In this document: positions 7,297 through 16,820 of the stretch, one piece after another
Numbering within the stretch: the first letter of the stretch is position 1
How the letters are laid out: the number at the start of each line of letters is the position of its first letter
Assembly (NCBI GenBank): GCA_900549015.1
Contig: URMH01000029.1
Location: 1-33,508, forward strand
From: an uncultured Blautia sp.
GTDB lineage: Bacteria; Bacillota; Clostridia; Lachnospirales; Lachnospiraceae
Reading direction: 5' to 3'
Length of the DNA: 33,508 bases
Made by a program: the position numbers and the translations under genes
Notes under the pieces: generated by a model
What the model was told of the DNA's origin: nothing
The model's database searches: none
Seen by the model: the letters and a program-made list of their open reading frames with translations, nothing else

Positions 7297-9258
7297 GACA
7301 TTTTTCACTTTTTCTTTTATGATGCCTTTTCTGTATGCCTCAAGAAGAGCTTTCAGCTCTTCGATTCTCACTTTTAAAGCTTTTCCTGTATCCGTATCGC
7401 CCACAAGCTGTCTCTGTGACGTATAACGCACAGCTACACGGTTTGACACAATATCGCTCTCTTTGGAAACTGCTTCCTCCGCAGAGGAAAACGGCTCATG
7501 GGCGCAGAGCATCAGTCCGTAGGAATTATAAATCAGGGTATAACCTGCGATTCCCGTTACTTTTCTGTATGCCTCGGAAAAACCGCCGTCTATTACAATA
7601 ACGCGTCCCTCGCATTTTACAGGACTTTCTCCCTCGCTCTGGTGCACCGGCACATGACCGTTTATAATATGTCCTCTCTCCGGATTAAGCCCGAACTCGC
7701 GGAGCATACTGCCCACAACCTCCTGATTTTCCAGAAGGCGGTAGTACGCGTTCTTTTTCTCTTTTTTTGCTTCTTTATCTGCAATAAAATACCCCTCGAA
7801 GGTTGCCATCTTATCTTTTCCGAAAAGCGGAGAATTGGGAGCTGCCCAGATATACCAGAGAATATCCCTGCTTTTCTGAAGCTCACTCTCCTCCAGAGAA
7901 TAAAAGGCTCTTCTCACATAGGACTCCAGTACATCATAAAGCTGTTTTCCCTTATATGTTTCTCCGTAAACTTCCACTTCCTTAAGACTTCCATCCTCAT
8001 TTAAAGGAATACTTCCGTGAAACAGAAGATTTCCGTTATAAACCTTGTATAAGCCGCCTTTATCAAGAAGAAGACGCACATGGTCCTGAAGCCTTGTACA
8101 GTTTCGAAACGCCCACTCCATGCGCTCCATAACCTCCTGCTCCCCGTCTGTAAGCGCGTACGGCTCCTCTGGATTTACTGTGGGAAATACATTATCACGA
8201 AGGGGATACACTGTCCCGTCCGCCATAGTGATCTCCCCCTTATCGTAATCAATCCTGTGAAGAAGGCACCTGTCCTCCATGTGGTATCCCGGATTTCTTA
8301 TAAGAAGCTGCCCTTCCAGCTTAAACTGCATGATGGAGATCGCCTTGTGCATTTTCCGTCCAAGCTCTTTTTCCAGTGAACTGTATCCGTCCTCGTCTCC
8401 CTTTACCGGGAAAAACTGGCAGGAATCGTCTTTATACGCCTCCATTGCAAAAGTGGCAAGAGGCATCATATTAATCCCGTATCCATCTTCCAGAATATCA
8501 AGATTTCCATATCGAAGACTATTTCGGATCACTGTGGCAATGCAGGCTCTTTCTCCTGCTGCCGCTCCCATCCACACAACATCGTGATTTCCCCACTGAA
8601 TGTCAAGAGAATGGTATTCCATAAGCCTGTCCATAATAAAATGTGGACCCGGTCCTCTGTCATAAATATCTCCCAGAATATGGAGATGATCCACAACAAG
8701 ACGCTGGATCAGTTCTGCCAGGGCAATAATAAAGTTCTCTGCTCTGCCAATCTGAATAATGGTATTTACAATGGAATCATAATACGCTTCTTTATCAAGA
8801 ACCTCCACCTTCTCTGTGATCAGCTCTTCAATTACATAGGCATAATCCGGTGGAAGGGCTTTTCGGACCTTGGAGCGCGTATACTTGGAAGCCGTTGTTT
8901 TACAGATTTCAATAAGACGGTACAGGGTAATCTTATACCAGTTTTCCATATCCTCCTCTGTCTTTTTTACAAGGGCGATTTTTTCTTTCGGATAGTAAAT
9001 CAACGTAGCGATTGCCCGCTTATCCTGATTGCTTAAGGTATGTCCGAAAACATCGTCTATTTTTTTCCGCACAGCGCCGGAGCCGTTTCGGAGCACATGG
9101 GAAAATGCCTCGTATTCTCCGTGAATGTCAGAGAGAAAATGCTCCGTTCCTTTTGGCAGATTTAAAATTGACTGAAGATTGATAATCTCTGTAGAAGCCT
9201 TTCCAATACTTGGATAAAGCTCCGCCAGACGTTCTAAATACCGCAGTTCTTCTTTCAT
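7285..9258 (-). CDS. fbp: Fructose-1,6-bisphosphatase, class III
   Basis: Hydrolyses fructose 1,6-bisphosphate to fructose 6-phosphate in gluconeogenesis. Class III enzymes are the Firmicute type and belong to the calcineurin-like metallophosphatases; the metal-binding signatures are LSDIHGEYEAF, LGDIYDRGPGPH, WGNHDVVWMGA and INGHVPVHQSEGE. At 657 residues it is close to the Bacillus enzyme. The ATG (MKEELRYLERL) has ACAGGAGGAC upstream and lies 16 bases after the polC stop; the longer in-frame opening would overlap polC. It is the last gene of the ispG-polC-fbp run, and its 3' end carries the promoter of the next gene. Confidence 0.96.
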   Translation of the reverse strand: MKEELRYLERLAELYPSIGKASTEIINLQSILNLPKGTEHFLSDIHGEYEAFSHVLRNGSGAVRKKIDDVFGHTLSNQDKRAIATLIYYPKEKIALVKKTEEDMENWYKITLYRLIEICKTTASKYTRSKVRKALPPDYAYVIEELITEKVEVLDKEAYYDSIVNTIIQIGRAENFIIALAELIQRLVVDHLHILGDIYDRGPGPHFIMDRLMEYHSLDIQWGNHDVVWMGAAAGERACIATVIRNSLRYGNLDILEDGYGINMMPLATFAMEAYKDDSCQFFPVKGDEDGYSSLEKELGRKMHKAISIMQFKLEGQLLIRNPGYHMEDRCLLHRIDYDKGEITMADGTVYPLRDNVFPTVNPEEPYALTDGEQEVMERMEWAFRNCTRLQDHVRLLLDKGGLYKVYNGNLLFHGSIPLNEDGSLKEVEVYGETYKGKQLYDVLESYVRRAFYSLEESELQKSRDILWYIWAAPNSPLFGKDKMATFEGYFIADKEAKKEKKNAYYRLLENQEVVGSMLREFGLNPERGHIINGHVPVHQSEGESPVKCEGRVIVIDGGFSEAYRKVTGIAGYTLIYNSYGLMLCAHEPFSSAEEAVSKESDIVSNRVAVRYTSQRQLVGDTDTGKALKVRIEELKALLEAYRKGIIKEKVKNVFTY

Positions 9259-9274
9259 AAGTCCTCCTGTTCTG

Positions 9275-12200
9275 TCAGCCTGTAAAGTCAAAAAGTGACA
9301 TCTGATTTGACTGTGGAATATCTCCGAATAAATGCAGATCGTCCATCAGATCAATAACGGTTTTACTTACCTTTGTCCTGTCGCGGAAGTCGTCTTTTGA
9401 CAGGAATTTTCCCTGTTTTGCCGCCTCCACAACTGCATCTGCCGCCTTGTCTCCAAGACCGTCTATGGTATCAAGAGAGGGCATCAGCTTTCCGTCAATG
9501 ATCTGGAAACGATGCGCCTTTGCCGTATATAGATCAATGGGCAGAAACTCAAAGCCACGGGCATACATTTCCTGTACAATACGCATATCTTTTAAAGTAT
9601 CCTGCTCTTTTTTTGACGCCGCGTCTCCTTTTTTCCTGATTTCTTCCATATAAAATTCCAGTCTGTCCTTTCCCATGCACATAAGCTCGTAGGAAAAAGC
9701 AGTGGCGCGTATGCTGAAATATGAAGCATAATATGCAAGGGGCTGAAACACCTTATACCAGGCAATGCGATATGCCATCATAACGTAAGCTGCCGCATGT
9801 GCCTTCGGGAACATATATTTAATCAGCTTACATGACCAGATATACCAGTCAGGAACATCATGCTCCTTCATGGTTTCTATCCACTCGTCGCGAAGCCCTT
9901 TTCCCTTACGGACACTTTCCATAATGGTAAAGGCAAGACCGCTCTCCACGCCTTTTCCGATAAGATAAATCATAATATCGTCTCGTGTACAGATTGCTGT
10001 GGAAATGGTGGCTTTTCCTTCCTGGATTAAAACCTGCGCATTGCCAAGCCATACGTCCGTTCCGTGGGAAAGCCCTGCAATACGCACAAGATCAGAAAAA
10101 TATTTGGGCTTTGTATCAATTAACATCTGCATGGCAAAATCGGTTCCAAACTCCGGGATTCCAAGACAGCCAAGCTTGCAGCCGCCAATATCCTCCGGTG
10201 AAATTTTAAGCGCTTTTGTGCTGGCAAACAGAGACATAACGTCCTTCTGATCAAGGGGAACCGTCCTTGCGCTGATTCCTGTCAGATCCTCCAGCATTCG
10301 GATCATGGTAGGATCATCGTGTCCCAGTATATCAAGCTTTAACAGGTTTCCATCTATGGAGTGGTAATCAAAGTGCGTGGTAATAATATCGCTGTTTACA
10401 TCGTTTGCCGGGTGCTGTACAGGGGTGAATTTCTCAATTTCCTCCCCCTTTGGAAGAACAATGATTCCTCCCGGGTGCTGCCCTGTTGTACGGCGCACTC
10501 CCGTACAGCCCTGGACAATCCGGTTGATCTCGCAGTAGCGTTTATGGACGCCGCGCTCCTCAAAATAATTCTTCACATAACCGAAGGCTGTTTTTTCTGC
10601 AAGCGTACCGATGGTTCCTGCCTTAAAAGTCTGTCCCTTTCCGAAAATAACCTCTGTGTAACGATGAGCGTTTCCCTGATATTCTCCTGAAAAGTTAAGG
10701 TCAATATCCGGCTCCTTATCTCCTTTAAAGCCAAGGAACGTTTCAAACGGAATATCGAATCCTTCTTTATACAGCTTCTCTCCGCATACCGGGCAGATTT
10801 TATCCGGCATATCGCATCCTGCCATTCCGGCATATTTTTTTACTTCCGGCGTATCAAATTCGCTGTACTTACACTTGGGGCAGATATAATGAGGCGGAAG
10901 GGGATTTACCTCCGTAATTCCCGACATGGTTGCCGCAAAAGAAGAACCTACAGAACCACGGGAGCCCACAAGATAGCCGTCCTCATTTGACTTCCACACA
11001 AGTTTCTGGGCAATGATATACATCACGGCGTACCCGTTTGAAATAATGGAGTTTAACTCCCGCTCCAGTCTGTCCTCCACGATTTTGGGAAGGGGGTCTC
11101 CGTAAATTTCATGTGCCTTATCGTAGCAGATATTCCTTAAATCCTGGTCGGAATTTTCAATGACAGGAGGAAATTTATCCGGGTGGATCGGGGAAATCTT
11201 CTCGATCATATCCGCGATTTTATTTGTGTTTGTAATAACCACTTCCTCCGCCTTTTCGCTTCCAAGATAAGCAAATTCCTCCAGCATTTCCTCTGTTGTC
11301 CGAAGGTAAAGGGGCGCCTGATTATCTGCATCGGAAAACCCGTTTCCAGCCATGATGATCCTTCTGTACACCTCGTCCTGCGGATCCATAAAATGTACGT
11401 CACAGGTGGCTACAACCGGCTTTTTAAACTGCTCTCCAAGCTTTACAATATTTCTGTTTATCTCCTTTAAGTCCTCCTCGGAATGCACCATATCGTTTCT
11501 TTCGTCCGCGATCATAAACTGGTTGTTTCCAAGCGGCTGGATTTCCAGATAATCATAAAAATTTACAAGTCTTGCGATTTCCTGTTCCGGCGCATTTCGA
11601 AGAATCGCCTGATAAAGCTCTCCCGCCTCGCAGGCGCTTCCGATGATCAGACCTTCCCTGTATTTTTCAAATACACTTTTCGGTACGCGGGGCCGTCTGT
11701 GGTAATATTTCAGATGAGACTGGCTTACAAGTTTATAAAGATTGATTCTTCCCGTCTCATTTTTTACAAGAATAATGGCGTGATATGTGGGAAGCTTTTT
11801 AATGGTATCCGTCGAGACGGCTCCCTGGCTGTTCAGCTCCTCCACATCGTAAATATCACGCTCTGCACACATTTTTACAAATTTCACAAAAATTTCCGCC
11901 GTACACGCCGCATCGTCCACCGCCCTGTGGTGGTTTTCCAGTGAAACGCCCACCGCCTTTGCCACCGTATCAAGCTTGAAACGGTTTAATGCAGGAAGAA
12001 GAAAACGCGCCATACCCACTGTGTCTATATATGTGAAATCATTGGAAATCCCCTGTCGTTTACAGTTTTCTATAATAAAGCTCATATCAAAATCCGCATT
12101 GTGAGCAACCATAACCGCGCCTTTACAAAATTCCATAAACTTCGGAAGAACTTCCTCAATTACAGGGGCGTCCATCACCATTCCATCATTTATGCTGGTC

Positions 12201-13744
12201 AGCTGCTCAATCCGGAACGGAATTGGAACTTTCGGGTTTACAAAGGTGGAAAATCTGTCTGTAATTTCTCCGTTTTCCACGCGGACTGCGCCGATTTCTA
12301 TGATTTTACAGGTCAGCGGAGAAAATCCCGTTGTCTCTATATCAAAGACAACAAAGGCGTCGGAAAGCTTCTGTCCCTTTCCGTTTGTAACCATACCTTT
12401 TAAATCGTCTACAAGGTAGGCTTCCATTCCGTAAAGAACCTTAAAATCAGACTCTTTGGGAACACAGCCGCCCCACGCGTCAAAGCAGTGGTTTGCCTCC
12501 GGGAAGGACTGCACCACTCCGTGGTCTGTAATGGCGATTGCCTTATGTCCCCACTCGTATGCCCGCTTTACAAGCGCCTTCGCGTCTGTGACTCCGTCCA
12601 TATCGCTCATCTTTGTATGGCAGTGGAGCTCCACTCTTTTCTGCGGGCTTGTGTCCATTCTCGCTGTCGTAAAATCTGCGATTTTCTTGATTCCCCAGAT
12701 AGAACCGATGGTCAGTTCACTGTCAAAACGGTCGATTGTGGTAACGCCCCGGAGCTTTAAAAACGCCTTCTTTTTTACATGCTCCGTCACTTCCGGAACC
12801 TGCTCGTTTCGAAGAAACATTTTTACTACAATGGTATCTGTAAAATCTGTAACAGGGAAAATAAGAATGGTCTTTTCGTTTCGGATTTCCCTTGCCTCCA
12901 CATCAAGAACCTGCCCCCGGATAATGACTTCTCCCATCTCTCCTGTGATAGATTCCAGCGGAATGGCTTCTCCTTCGAAATCTCTTCCGTAAATAACGTC
13001 CGGATTGCTGTCCCTTCGGAATCCTCCGCGGAACTCTCCTTTTTGTCCTTTCTTTTCGAAGGTCTTTTTCTCCTGACTGCCGGAGATTTTCTCCTTTTTG
13101 CCGTCTTTTCCCGAAGATTTTTCCTTTTTCTTTTCTTCCTCTTCCGCTTTTTCCTGTGCCCGCACTCCTGCATTTTTCAGCACATTTTCCACTTCCTGCT
13201 GAATCTGGAGAACTGCGTTTTTCCGGTATTTGCTCTCCTCTGTCTCCTCAAATTCCATCTCTACCTTTAAGTCCATTCCGCATCTTTCACAGAACACCTT
13301 GTGAAGATATTCCACAAGGATCTCGCTTTTTTCTCTGGCGATCACGGAATCGGGAAGCACCATGCGAAGCGTGTTATCATCCGGAAATTCTATGTGGGAA
13401 CGTTTAAAAAGATTATACTCCAGCATATTGTAATTGCGAAGCTCAAGCTCCATGCTTCCCTTATAGGCTTCCAGAAAATTCTTCGGCGTATACTGTCTCG
13501 ACAGACTGAATTTTTCGATTACTGTTACTGTAATGACAATCCCCGGAAAACACTGCCTTTCAATCTCTTTTTCCAGCTCAAAAAGGTGTTTTTTGTGGAT
13601 CCATCTCTCGCTTTTCACATAGACGCGGATATGGGTCTTTGCCGGATTGCAGGATACCTTTGTGACAGACACCATGTCAAGAAGCTCTTCCAGCTTTTCG
13701 TTTACCTTTAAATGAGGAAATACATCAAAAAAGTCTTTTTCCAT
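9275..13744 (-). CDS. polC: DNA polymerase III alpha subunit, Gram-positive PolC type
   Basis: Main replicative polymerase of low-GC Gram-positive bacteria, with built-in proofreading. Domains in order over 1489 residues: N-terminal domain (1-190), a highly charged Lys/Glu linker (about 197-245), OB-fold region (about 255-360), PHP domain (VELHCHTKMSD at 371, AITDHG), an inserted DEDDh exonuclease (FVVFDIETTGF, Asp468/Glu470; HNADFD; HHRAVDDA), and the polymerase core with catalytic DxD in DKEPDIDLNFSG. A four-cysteine zinc site (CPKC...CPVCG) precedes it. AAAGGAAG lies before the ATG. It sits 14 bases after ispG and 16 before fbp. Confidence 0.98.
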   Translation of the reverse strand: MEKDFFDVFPHLKVNEKLEELLDMVSVTKVSCNPAKTHIRVYVKSERWIHKKHLFELEKEIERQCFPGIVITVTVIEKFSLSRQYTPKNFLEAYKGSMELELRNYNMLEYNLFKRSHIEFPDDNTLRMVLPDSVIAREKSEILVEYLHKVFCERCGMDLKVEMEFEETEESKYRKNAVLQIQQEVENVLKNAGVRAQEKAEEEEKKKEKSSGKDGKKEKISGSQEKKTFEKKGQKGEFRGGFRRDSNPDVIYGRDFEGEAIPLESITGEMGEVIIRGQVLDVEAREIRNEKTILIFPVTDFTDTIVVKMFLRNEQVPEVTEHVKKKAFLKLRGVTTIDRFDSELTIGSIWGIKKIADFTTARMDTSPQKRVELHCHTKMSDMDGVTDAKALVKRAYEWGHKAIAITDHGVVQSFPEANHCFDAWGGCVPKESDFKVLYGMEAYLVDDLKGMVTNGKGQKLSDAFVVFDIETTGFSPLTCKIIEIGAVRVENGEITDRFSTFVNPKVPIPFRIEQLTSINDGMVMDAPVIEEVLPKFMEFCKGAVMVAHNADFDMSFIIENCKRQGISNDFTYIDTVGMARFLLPALNRFKLDTVAKAVGVSLENHHRAVDDAACTAEIFVKFVKMCAERDIYDVEELNSQGAVSTDTIKKLPTYHAIILVKNETGRINLYKLVSQSHLKYYHRRPRVPKSVFEKYREGLIIGSACEAGELYQAILRNAPEQEIARLVNFYDYLEIQPLGNNQFMIADERNDMVHSEEDLKEINRNIVKLGEQFKKPVVATCDVHFMDPQDEVYRRIIMAGNGFSDADNQAPLYLRTTEEMLEEFAYLGSEKAEEVVITNTNKIADMIEKISPIHPDKFPPVIENSDQDLRNICYDKAHEIYGDPLPKIVEDRLERELNSIISNGYAVMYIIAQKLVWKSNEDGYLVGSRGSVGSSFAATMSGITEVNPLPPHYICPKCKYSEFDTPEVKKYAGMAGCDMPDKICPVCGEKLYKEGFDIPFETFLGFKGDKEPDIDLNFSGEYQGNAHRYTEVIFGKGQTFKAGTIGTLAEKTAFGYVKNYFEERGVHKRYCEINRIVQGCTGVRRTTGQHPGGIIVLPKGEEIEKFTPVQHPANDVNSDIITTHFDYHSIDGNLLKLDILGHDDPTMIRMLEDLTGISARTVPLDQKDVMSLFASTKALKISPEDIGGCKLGCLGIPEFGTDFAMQMLIDTKPKYFSDLVRIAGLSHGTDVWLGNAQVLIQEGKATISTAICTRDDIMIYLIGKGVESGLAFTIMESVRKGKGLRDEWIETMKEHDVPDWYIWSCKLIKYMFPKAHAAAYVMMAYRIAWYKVFQPLAYYASYFSIRATAFSYELMCMGKDRLEFYMEEIRKKGDAASKKEQDTLKDMRIVQEMYARGFEFLPIDLYTAKAHRFQIIDGKLMPSLDTIDGLGDKAADAVVEAAKQGKFLSKDDFRDRTKVSKTVIDLMDDLHLFGDIPQSNQMSLFDFTG

Positions 13745-13758
13745 AAATGATTCTTCCT

Positions 13759-14811
13759 TTACTTCCAGGCAAGAAGCTCGGTCCGCAGGGTATCAAGAAG
13801 CTCGGATTCCGGCACTTTCTTTACAATCTCTCCCTTTTTAATCAGAAGTCCCACACCCTTGCCGCCTGCAATTCCTATATCTGCTTCCTTTGCTTCTCCC
13901 GGTCCGTTTACTACGCAGCCCATAACAGCCACCTTAATATCCAGAGGAATATCCTGCACCATTGTCTCCACCTGATTTGCAAGACCGATCAGGTCGATCT
14001 GGGTTCTTCCGCATGTAGGACAGGAAACCACCTCGATTCCTCCTTTTCGAAGTCCCAGTGTTTTTAAAATCCGTTTTGCAGATTTGATTTCCTCAAGCGG
14101 CGCTCCTGTAAGAGAAACACGGATCGTATCTCCGATTCCCTGAGAAAGGATCATGCCAAGCCCCACTGCCGATTTTATATTTCCGGAATAAAGAGTGCCT
14201 GCCTCTGTAATTCCCACATGAAGCGGATAATTCGTCTTTTCCGCAATCAGCTCATGTGCTTTTGCGCACATCAAAACATCTGAGGATTTAATACTGATCA
14301 CAAGATTGTCATATCCCAGCTCCTCAATGATTTTTACTTTATCAAGCGCGCTCTCCACAAGCCCTTCCGCCGTTACGCCGTGATATTTTTCCACAAGCTC
14401 TTTTTCAAGAGAGCCGCTGTTTACACCGACACGAATGGGAATATTTCTCTCCTTCGCCACATCGACTACGGCTTTAATCCGCTCTGTGCTTCCGATATTT
14501 CCCGGGTTGATGCGGATTTTATCTGCGCCGTTTTCCATAGAAGCAATGGCAAGTCTGTAATCAAAATGAATATCTGCAACAAGAGGAATATGTATCTGTT
14601 TTTTAATTTCCCCAAGCGCCTTTGCCGCTTCCATTGTGGGAACTGCACAGCGGATAATCTCGCACCCTGCTGCTTCCAGCGCCAGAATCTGGTCCACTGT
14701 CGCCTTTACGTCCTCTGTTTTTGTATTTGTCATAGACTGGATCAGAATGGGATTTCCCCCTCCGATTTTTCTGTCTCCAATCTGAATTACCTTTGTATTA
14801 TCTCTGTACAT
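13759..14811 (-). CDS. ispG: 4-hydroxy-3-methylbut-2-enyl-diphosphate synthase (GcpE)
   Basis: Iron-sulfur enzyme of the MEP isoprenoid pathway that converts methylerythritol cyclodiphosphate, the product of IspF encoded elsewhere in this window, to HMBPP. The 350-residue protein has the TIM-barrel start (VIQIGDRKIGGG, QSMTNTKTED, ADIHFDY, IRINPGNIG). The C-terminal domain carries [4Fe-4S] ligands Cys264, Cys267 and Cys299 plus Glu306 (SCPTCGRTQ; VMGCVVNGPGE). GGAGGAG precedes the ATG. Its 5' end overlaps the upstream small membrane protein gene by 14 bases, which suggests translational coupling, and polC follows after 14 bases. Confidence 0.97.
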   Translation of the reverse strand: MYRDNTKVIQIGDRKIGGGNPILIQSMTNTKTEDVKATVDQILALEAAGCEIIRCAVPTMEAAKALGEIKKQIHIPLVADIHFDYRLAIASMENGADKIRINPGNIGSTERIKAVVDVAKERNIPIRVGVNSGSLEKELVEKYHGVTAEGLVESALDKVKIIEELGYDNLVISIKSSDVLMCAKAHELIAEKTNYPLHVGITEAGTLYSGNIKSAVGLGMILSQGIGDTIRVSLTGAPLEEIKSAKRILKTLGLRKGGIEVVSCPTCGRTQIDLIGLANQVETMVQDIPLDIKVAVMGCVVNGPGEAKEADIGIAGGKGVGLLIKKGEIVKKVPESELLDTLRTELLAWK

Positions 14812-15055
14812 TTTCGTGCTCCTCCTTCAACTTTTTCTGCCTTTTCATGCCCAGAATAAACAGAACAATTCCCGCAGCAGTACCCGCCAGCATAAGGATC
14901 ATTCCGCCAAGCCACATACCGTTTCTGTGTCCCAACGCTCCCCAGAGCACCAGAACAAGAACTCCAAGTCCCATTCCGCTTCCAAGGATTCCTCCCGTAA
15001 CCGTCATAAGCATTGCCTTTAACTGATCTCCCGGTTTTCTTTCTTTATGATTCAT
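14798..15055 (-). CDS. Small two-helix membrane protein, function unknown
   Basis: An 85-residue protein with a basic, polar start (MNHKERKPGDQL), two hydrophobic segments (about residues 15-35 and 43-64) separated by a short loop containing HRNG, and a charged tail rich in Lys and Glu. It resembles the small, poorly characterised membrane proteins often found in Clostridia; I recognise no family. AGGTGGAG lies 9 bases before the chosen ATG; a GTG 15 bases earlier is the alternative. It is the first gene of the operon leading into ispG, which it overlaps by 14 bases. Confidence 0.75.
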   Translation of the reverse strand: MNHKERKPGDQLKAMLMTVTGGILGSGMGLGVLVLVLWGALGHRNGMWLGGMILMLAGTAAGIVLFILGMKRQKKLKEEHENVQR

Positions 15056-15087
15056 TTTCGTCAACTCCACCTTATTTTAATAGCCTT

Positions 15088-15116
15088 ATTATAACGAAAT
15101 CCCGTTTTAAAAACAA
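15088..15116 (-). promoter_or_regulatory. Promoter for the small membrane protein-ispG-polC-fbp operon
   Basis: TTGTTT (15111-15116), 17 bases, TATAAT (15088-15093) on the minus strand, with a leader of about 25 bases. It is divergent from the ilvE promoter and separated from it by about 60 AT-rich bases with no further recognisable element. Confidence 0.7.
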
Positions 15117-15174
15117 GCACCCCGGAAATTCTCAAAATTTTTTTGCTGTTTTCTAAAAAAATACAATTTTTCCA

Positions 15175-15203
15175 TTGAACTTAACAAGTAAAAGCTTTAC
15201 AAT
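15175..15203 (+). promoter_or_regulatory. Sigma-A promoter for ilvE
   Basis: TTGAAC (15175-15180), 17 bases, TACAAT (15198-15203). The leader is only about 35 bases, too short for a T-box or other attenuator, so control of ilvE would have to be at initiation. Confidence 0.8.
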
Positions 15204-15244
15204 AGTAAATAAGTAAAGCATCAGATAAAACGGAGGAAATTATT

Positions 15245-16270
15245 ATGGAAAAAAAGAATATTGACTGGGCAAACCTGGGCTTCGGATATGTAAATACCGA
15301 TTACCGTTTTGTTTCCAATTTTAAAAACGGCGCATGGGACGAAGGAGTTCTCACAGAAGACCCTATGGTAACCATTAATGAATGTGCCGGCGTTCTTCAA
15401 TACGCACAGACTGTATTTGAAGGAATGAAAGCTTATACAACAGAAGACGGACGCATTGTCACCTTCCGTCCGGACTTAAATGCAGAGCGTATGGAGGCTT
15501 CTGCAAAAAGACTGGAGATGCCTGTTTTTCCAAAGGAACGCTTTATTGACGCAGTTGTTCAGACTGTAAAGGCAAATAAAGCCTACGTTCCCCCTTACGG
15601 TTCCGGCGCTACCCTCTATGTGCGCCCGTATCAGTTCGGCACAAATCCGGTTATCGGCGTAAAGCCTGCTGATGAGTACCAGTTCCGTGTATTTACCACT
15701 CCGGTTGGTCCTTATTTTAAAGGCGGCGTAAAGCCTCTCACCATCCGCGTCAGTGATTTTGACCGCGCCGCTCCCCGCGGAACCGGCCATATTAAAGCAG
15801 GGCTTAACTACGCCATGAGTATGCATGCCATTGTAGACGCCCACAATCAGGGATTTGATGAGAATATGTATCTTGACCCGCAGACACGCACAAAAGTAGA
15901 AGAGACAGGCGGCGCCAACTTCCTTTTTGTCACAAAAGACGGAAAAGTTGTCACGCCAAAATCTGACAGTATCCTTCCATCTATTACCCGCCGCTCTCTG
16001 ATCCAGGTTGCAAAAGATTATCTTGGTCTGGAGGCAGAGGAGCGAGAAATTTATCTTGACGAAGTACAGGATTTTGCAGAATGCGGTCTTTGCGGAACTG
16101 CCGCTGTCATTTCCCCGGTTGGAAAAATCGTAGACCACGGAAAAGAAATCTGCTTCCCAAGCGGCATGACAGAGATGGGACCTGTTACAAAGAAATTATA
16201 TGAGACACTTACCGGCATCCAGATGGGACGGATTGAAGCACCGGAAGGATGGATTCAGGTAATTGAATAA
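15245..16270 (+). CDS. ilvE: Branched-chain amino acid aminotransferase
   Basis: PLP enzyme of fold type IV that interconverts leucine, isoleucine and valine with their 2-oxo acids, using glutamate/2-oxoglutarate as partner. Family signatures in the 341 residues are VFEGMKAY, GSGATLYVRPY, the PLP-lysine segment GHIKAGLNYA (near residue 184), and EETGGANFLFV. The length is typical of the longer bacterial BCATs. GGAGG lies 8 bases before the ATG. It is a single-gene unit on the plus strand, with its own promoter and a strong terminator, surrounded by minus-strand genes. Confidence 0.95.
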   Translation: MEKKNIDWANLGFGYVNTDYRFVSNFKNGAWDEGVLTEDPMVTINECAGVLQYAQTVFEGMKAYTTEDGRIVTFRPDLNAERMEASAKRLEMPVFPKERFIDAVVQTVKANKAYVPPYGSGATLYVRPYQFGTNPVIGVKPADEYQFRVFTTPVGPYFKGGVKPLTIRVSDFDRAAPRGTGHIKAGLNYAMSMHAIVDAHNQGFDENMYLDPQTRTKVEETGGANFLFVTKDGKVVTPKSDSILPSITRRSLIQVAKDYLGLEAEEREIYLDEVQDFAECGLCGTAAVISPVGKIVDHGKEICFPSGMTEMGPVTKKLYETLTGIQMGRIEAPEGWIQVIE

Positions 16271-16292
16271 TTTTCTATAGTATAGTAAAATA

Positions 16293-16316
16293 AACCCCCG
16301 GAAAATTCCGGGGGTT
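16293..16316. terminator. Bidirectional intrinsic terminator between ilvE and the ferredoxin gene
   Basis: AACCCCCGGAA (16293-16303) is a perfect complement of TTCCGGGGGTT (16306-16316). The minus-strand side is followed by TTTATTTTA, a good U-tract for the ferredoxin transcript. The plus-strand side has a weaker tract (CTATTCTCTTT) for ilvE. Confidence 0.88.
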
Positions 16317-16325
16317 CTATTCTCT

Positions 16326-16718
16326 TTATGCTTCTTTAATTTCCAGTACGTCTGCCGGACATGCTTTTACACAGATTCCGCAGGCAATACATTTGCTTGC
16401 ATATTCTTTATCTTCTGCTTTTACCATTACGCCAAACGGACATGCTTCCACACATTTGCCGCAGCCGATACATTTTTTCTTGTTGATCATGTATACGCCT
16501 TTTGCATTCTGAGTGATCGCGCCTTCCGGACAGGCTGCCGCACACTTGCCGCACTGTACGCAGTTTACAGGCTTCGGTGTCACACCGTCTTTTTTCACAT
16601 CAATATGTATGCAGGAATATTCTTCTTTGTACTCCTTGTAAAAAGCCTCTGAACAGGCAACTTCACAAGCTTTGCATGCCATGCAGGCATCTTTCTTTGC
16701 CACGTTTAATCTTTTCAT
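16326..16718 (-). CDS. Four-cluster [4Fe-4S] ferredoxin-like electron carrier
   Basis: A 130-residue soluble protein with four cysteine motifs, each able to hold a [4Fe-4S] cluster: CMACKACEVAC, CVQCGKCAAACP, CIGCGKCVEACP and CIACGICVKACP. The first motif is the only one not followed by proline. The layout resembles the polyferredoxin subunits (CooF/HycB type) that carry electrons between redox enzymes, but no hydrogenase or dehydrogenase gene is next to it, so its partner is unknown. GGAGGG lies 6 bases before the chosen ATG; a GTG 15 bases earlier is less likely. It lies 102 bases after glnS, and that gap holds a GGGTG/CACCC stem-loop (16752-16767) without a U-tract on this strand. Confidence 0.88.
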   Translation of the reverse strand: MKRLNVAKKDACMACKACEVACSEAFYKEYKEEYSCIHIDVKKDGVTPKPVNCVQCGKCAAACPEGAITQNAKGVYMINKKKCIGCGKCVEACPFGVMVKAEDKEYASKCIACGICVKACPADVLEIKEA

Positions 16719-16820
16719 TTTTGTGCCCTCCACATAATATTCTTTTGTTTTGGGTGTTTTGGCACCCTGGTTTTATATGAAGCGCTCAGAATCACCAGGA
16801 CTCCGAACGCTCACATTTCC

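Noticed and set aside
12826..13173. Lys/Arg-rich 115-codon frame on the same strand as polC
   Set aside because: It is the charged linker of PolC read in a different frame; there is no start context.
15120..15244. T-box or leucine-type leader for ilvE
   Set aside because: The promoter at 15175-15203 leaves about 35 bases of leader, too short for any T-box, and no specifier structure is visible.
15476..16138. 220-codon minus-strand open frame opposite ilvE
   Set aside because: It is antisense to a clear aminotransferase and shows no domain or ribosome site.
16752..16767. GGGTG/CACCC stem as a terminator after glnS
   Set aside because: On the transcribed minus strand it is followed by an A-rich stretch, not a U-tract, so it is at most a leader stem of the ferredoxin gene.
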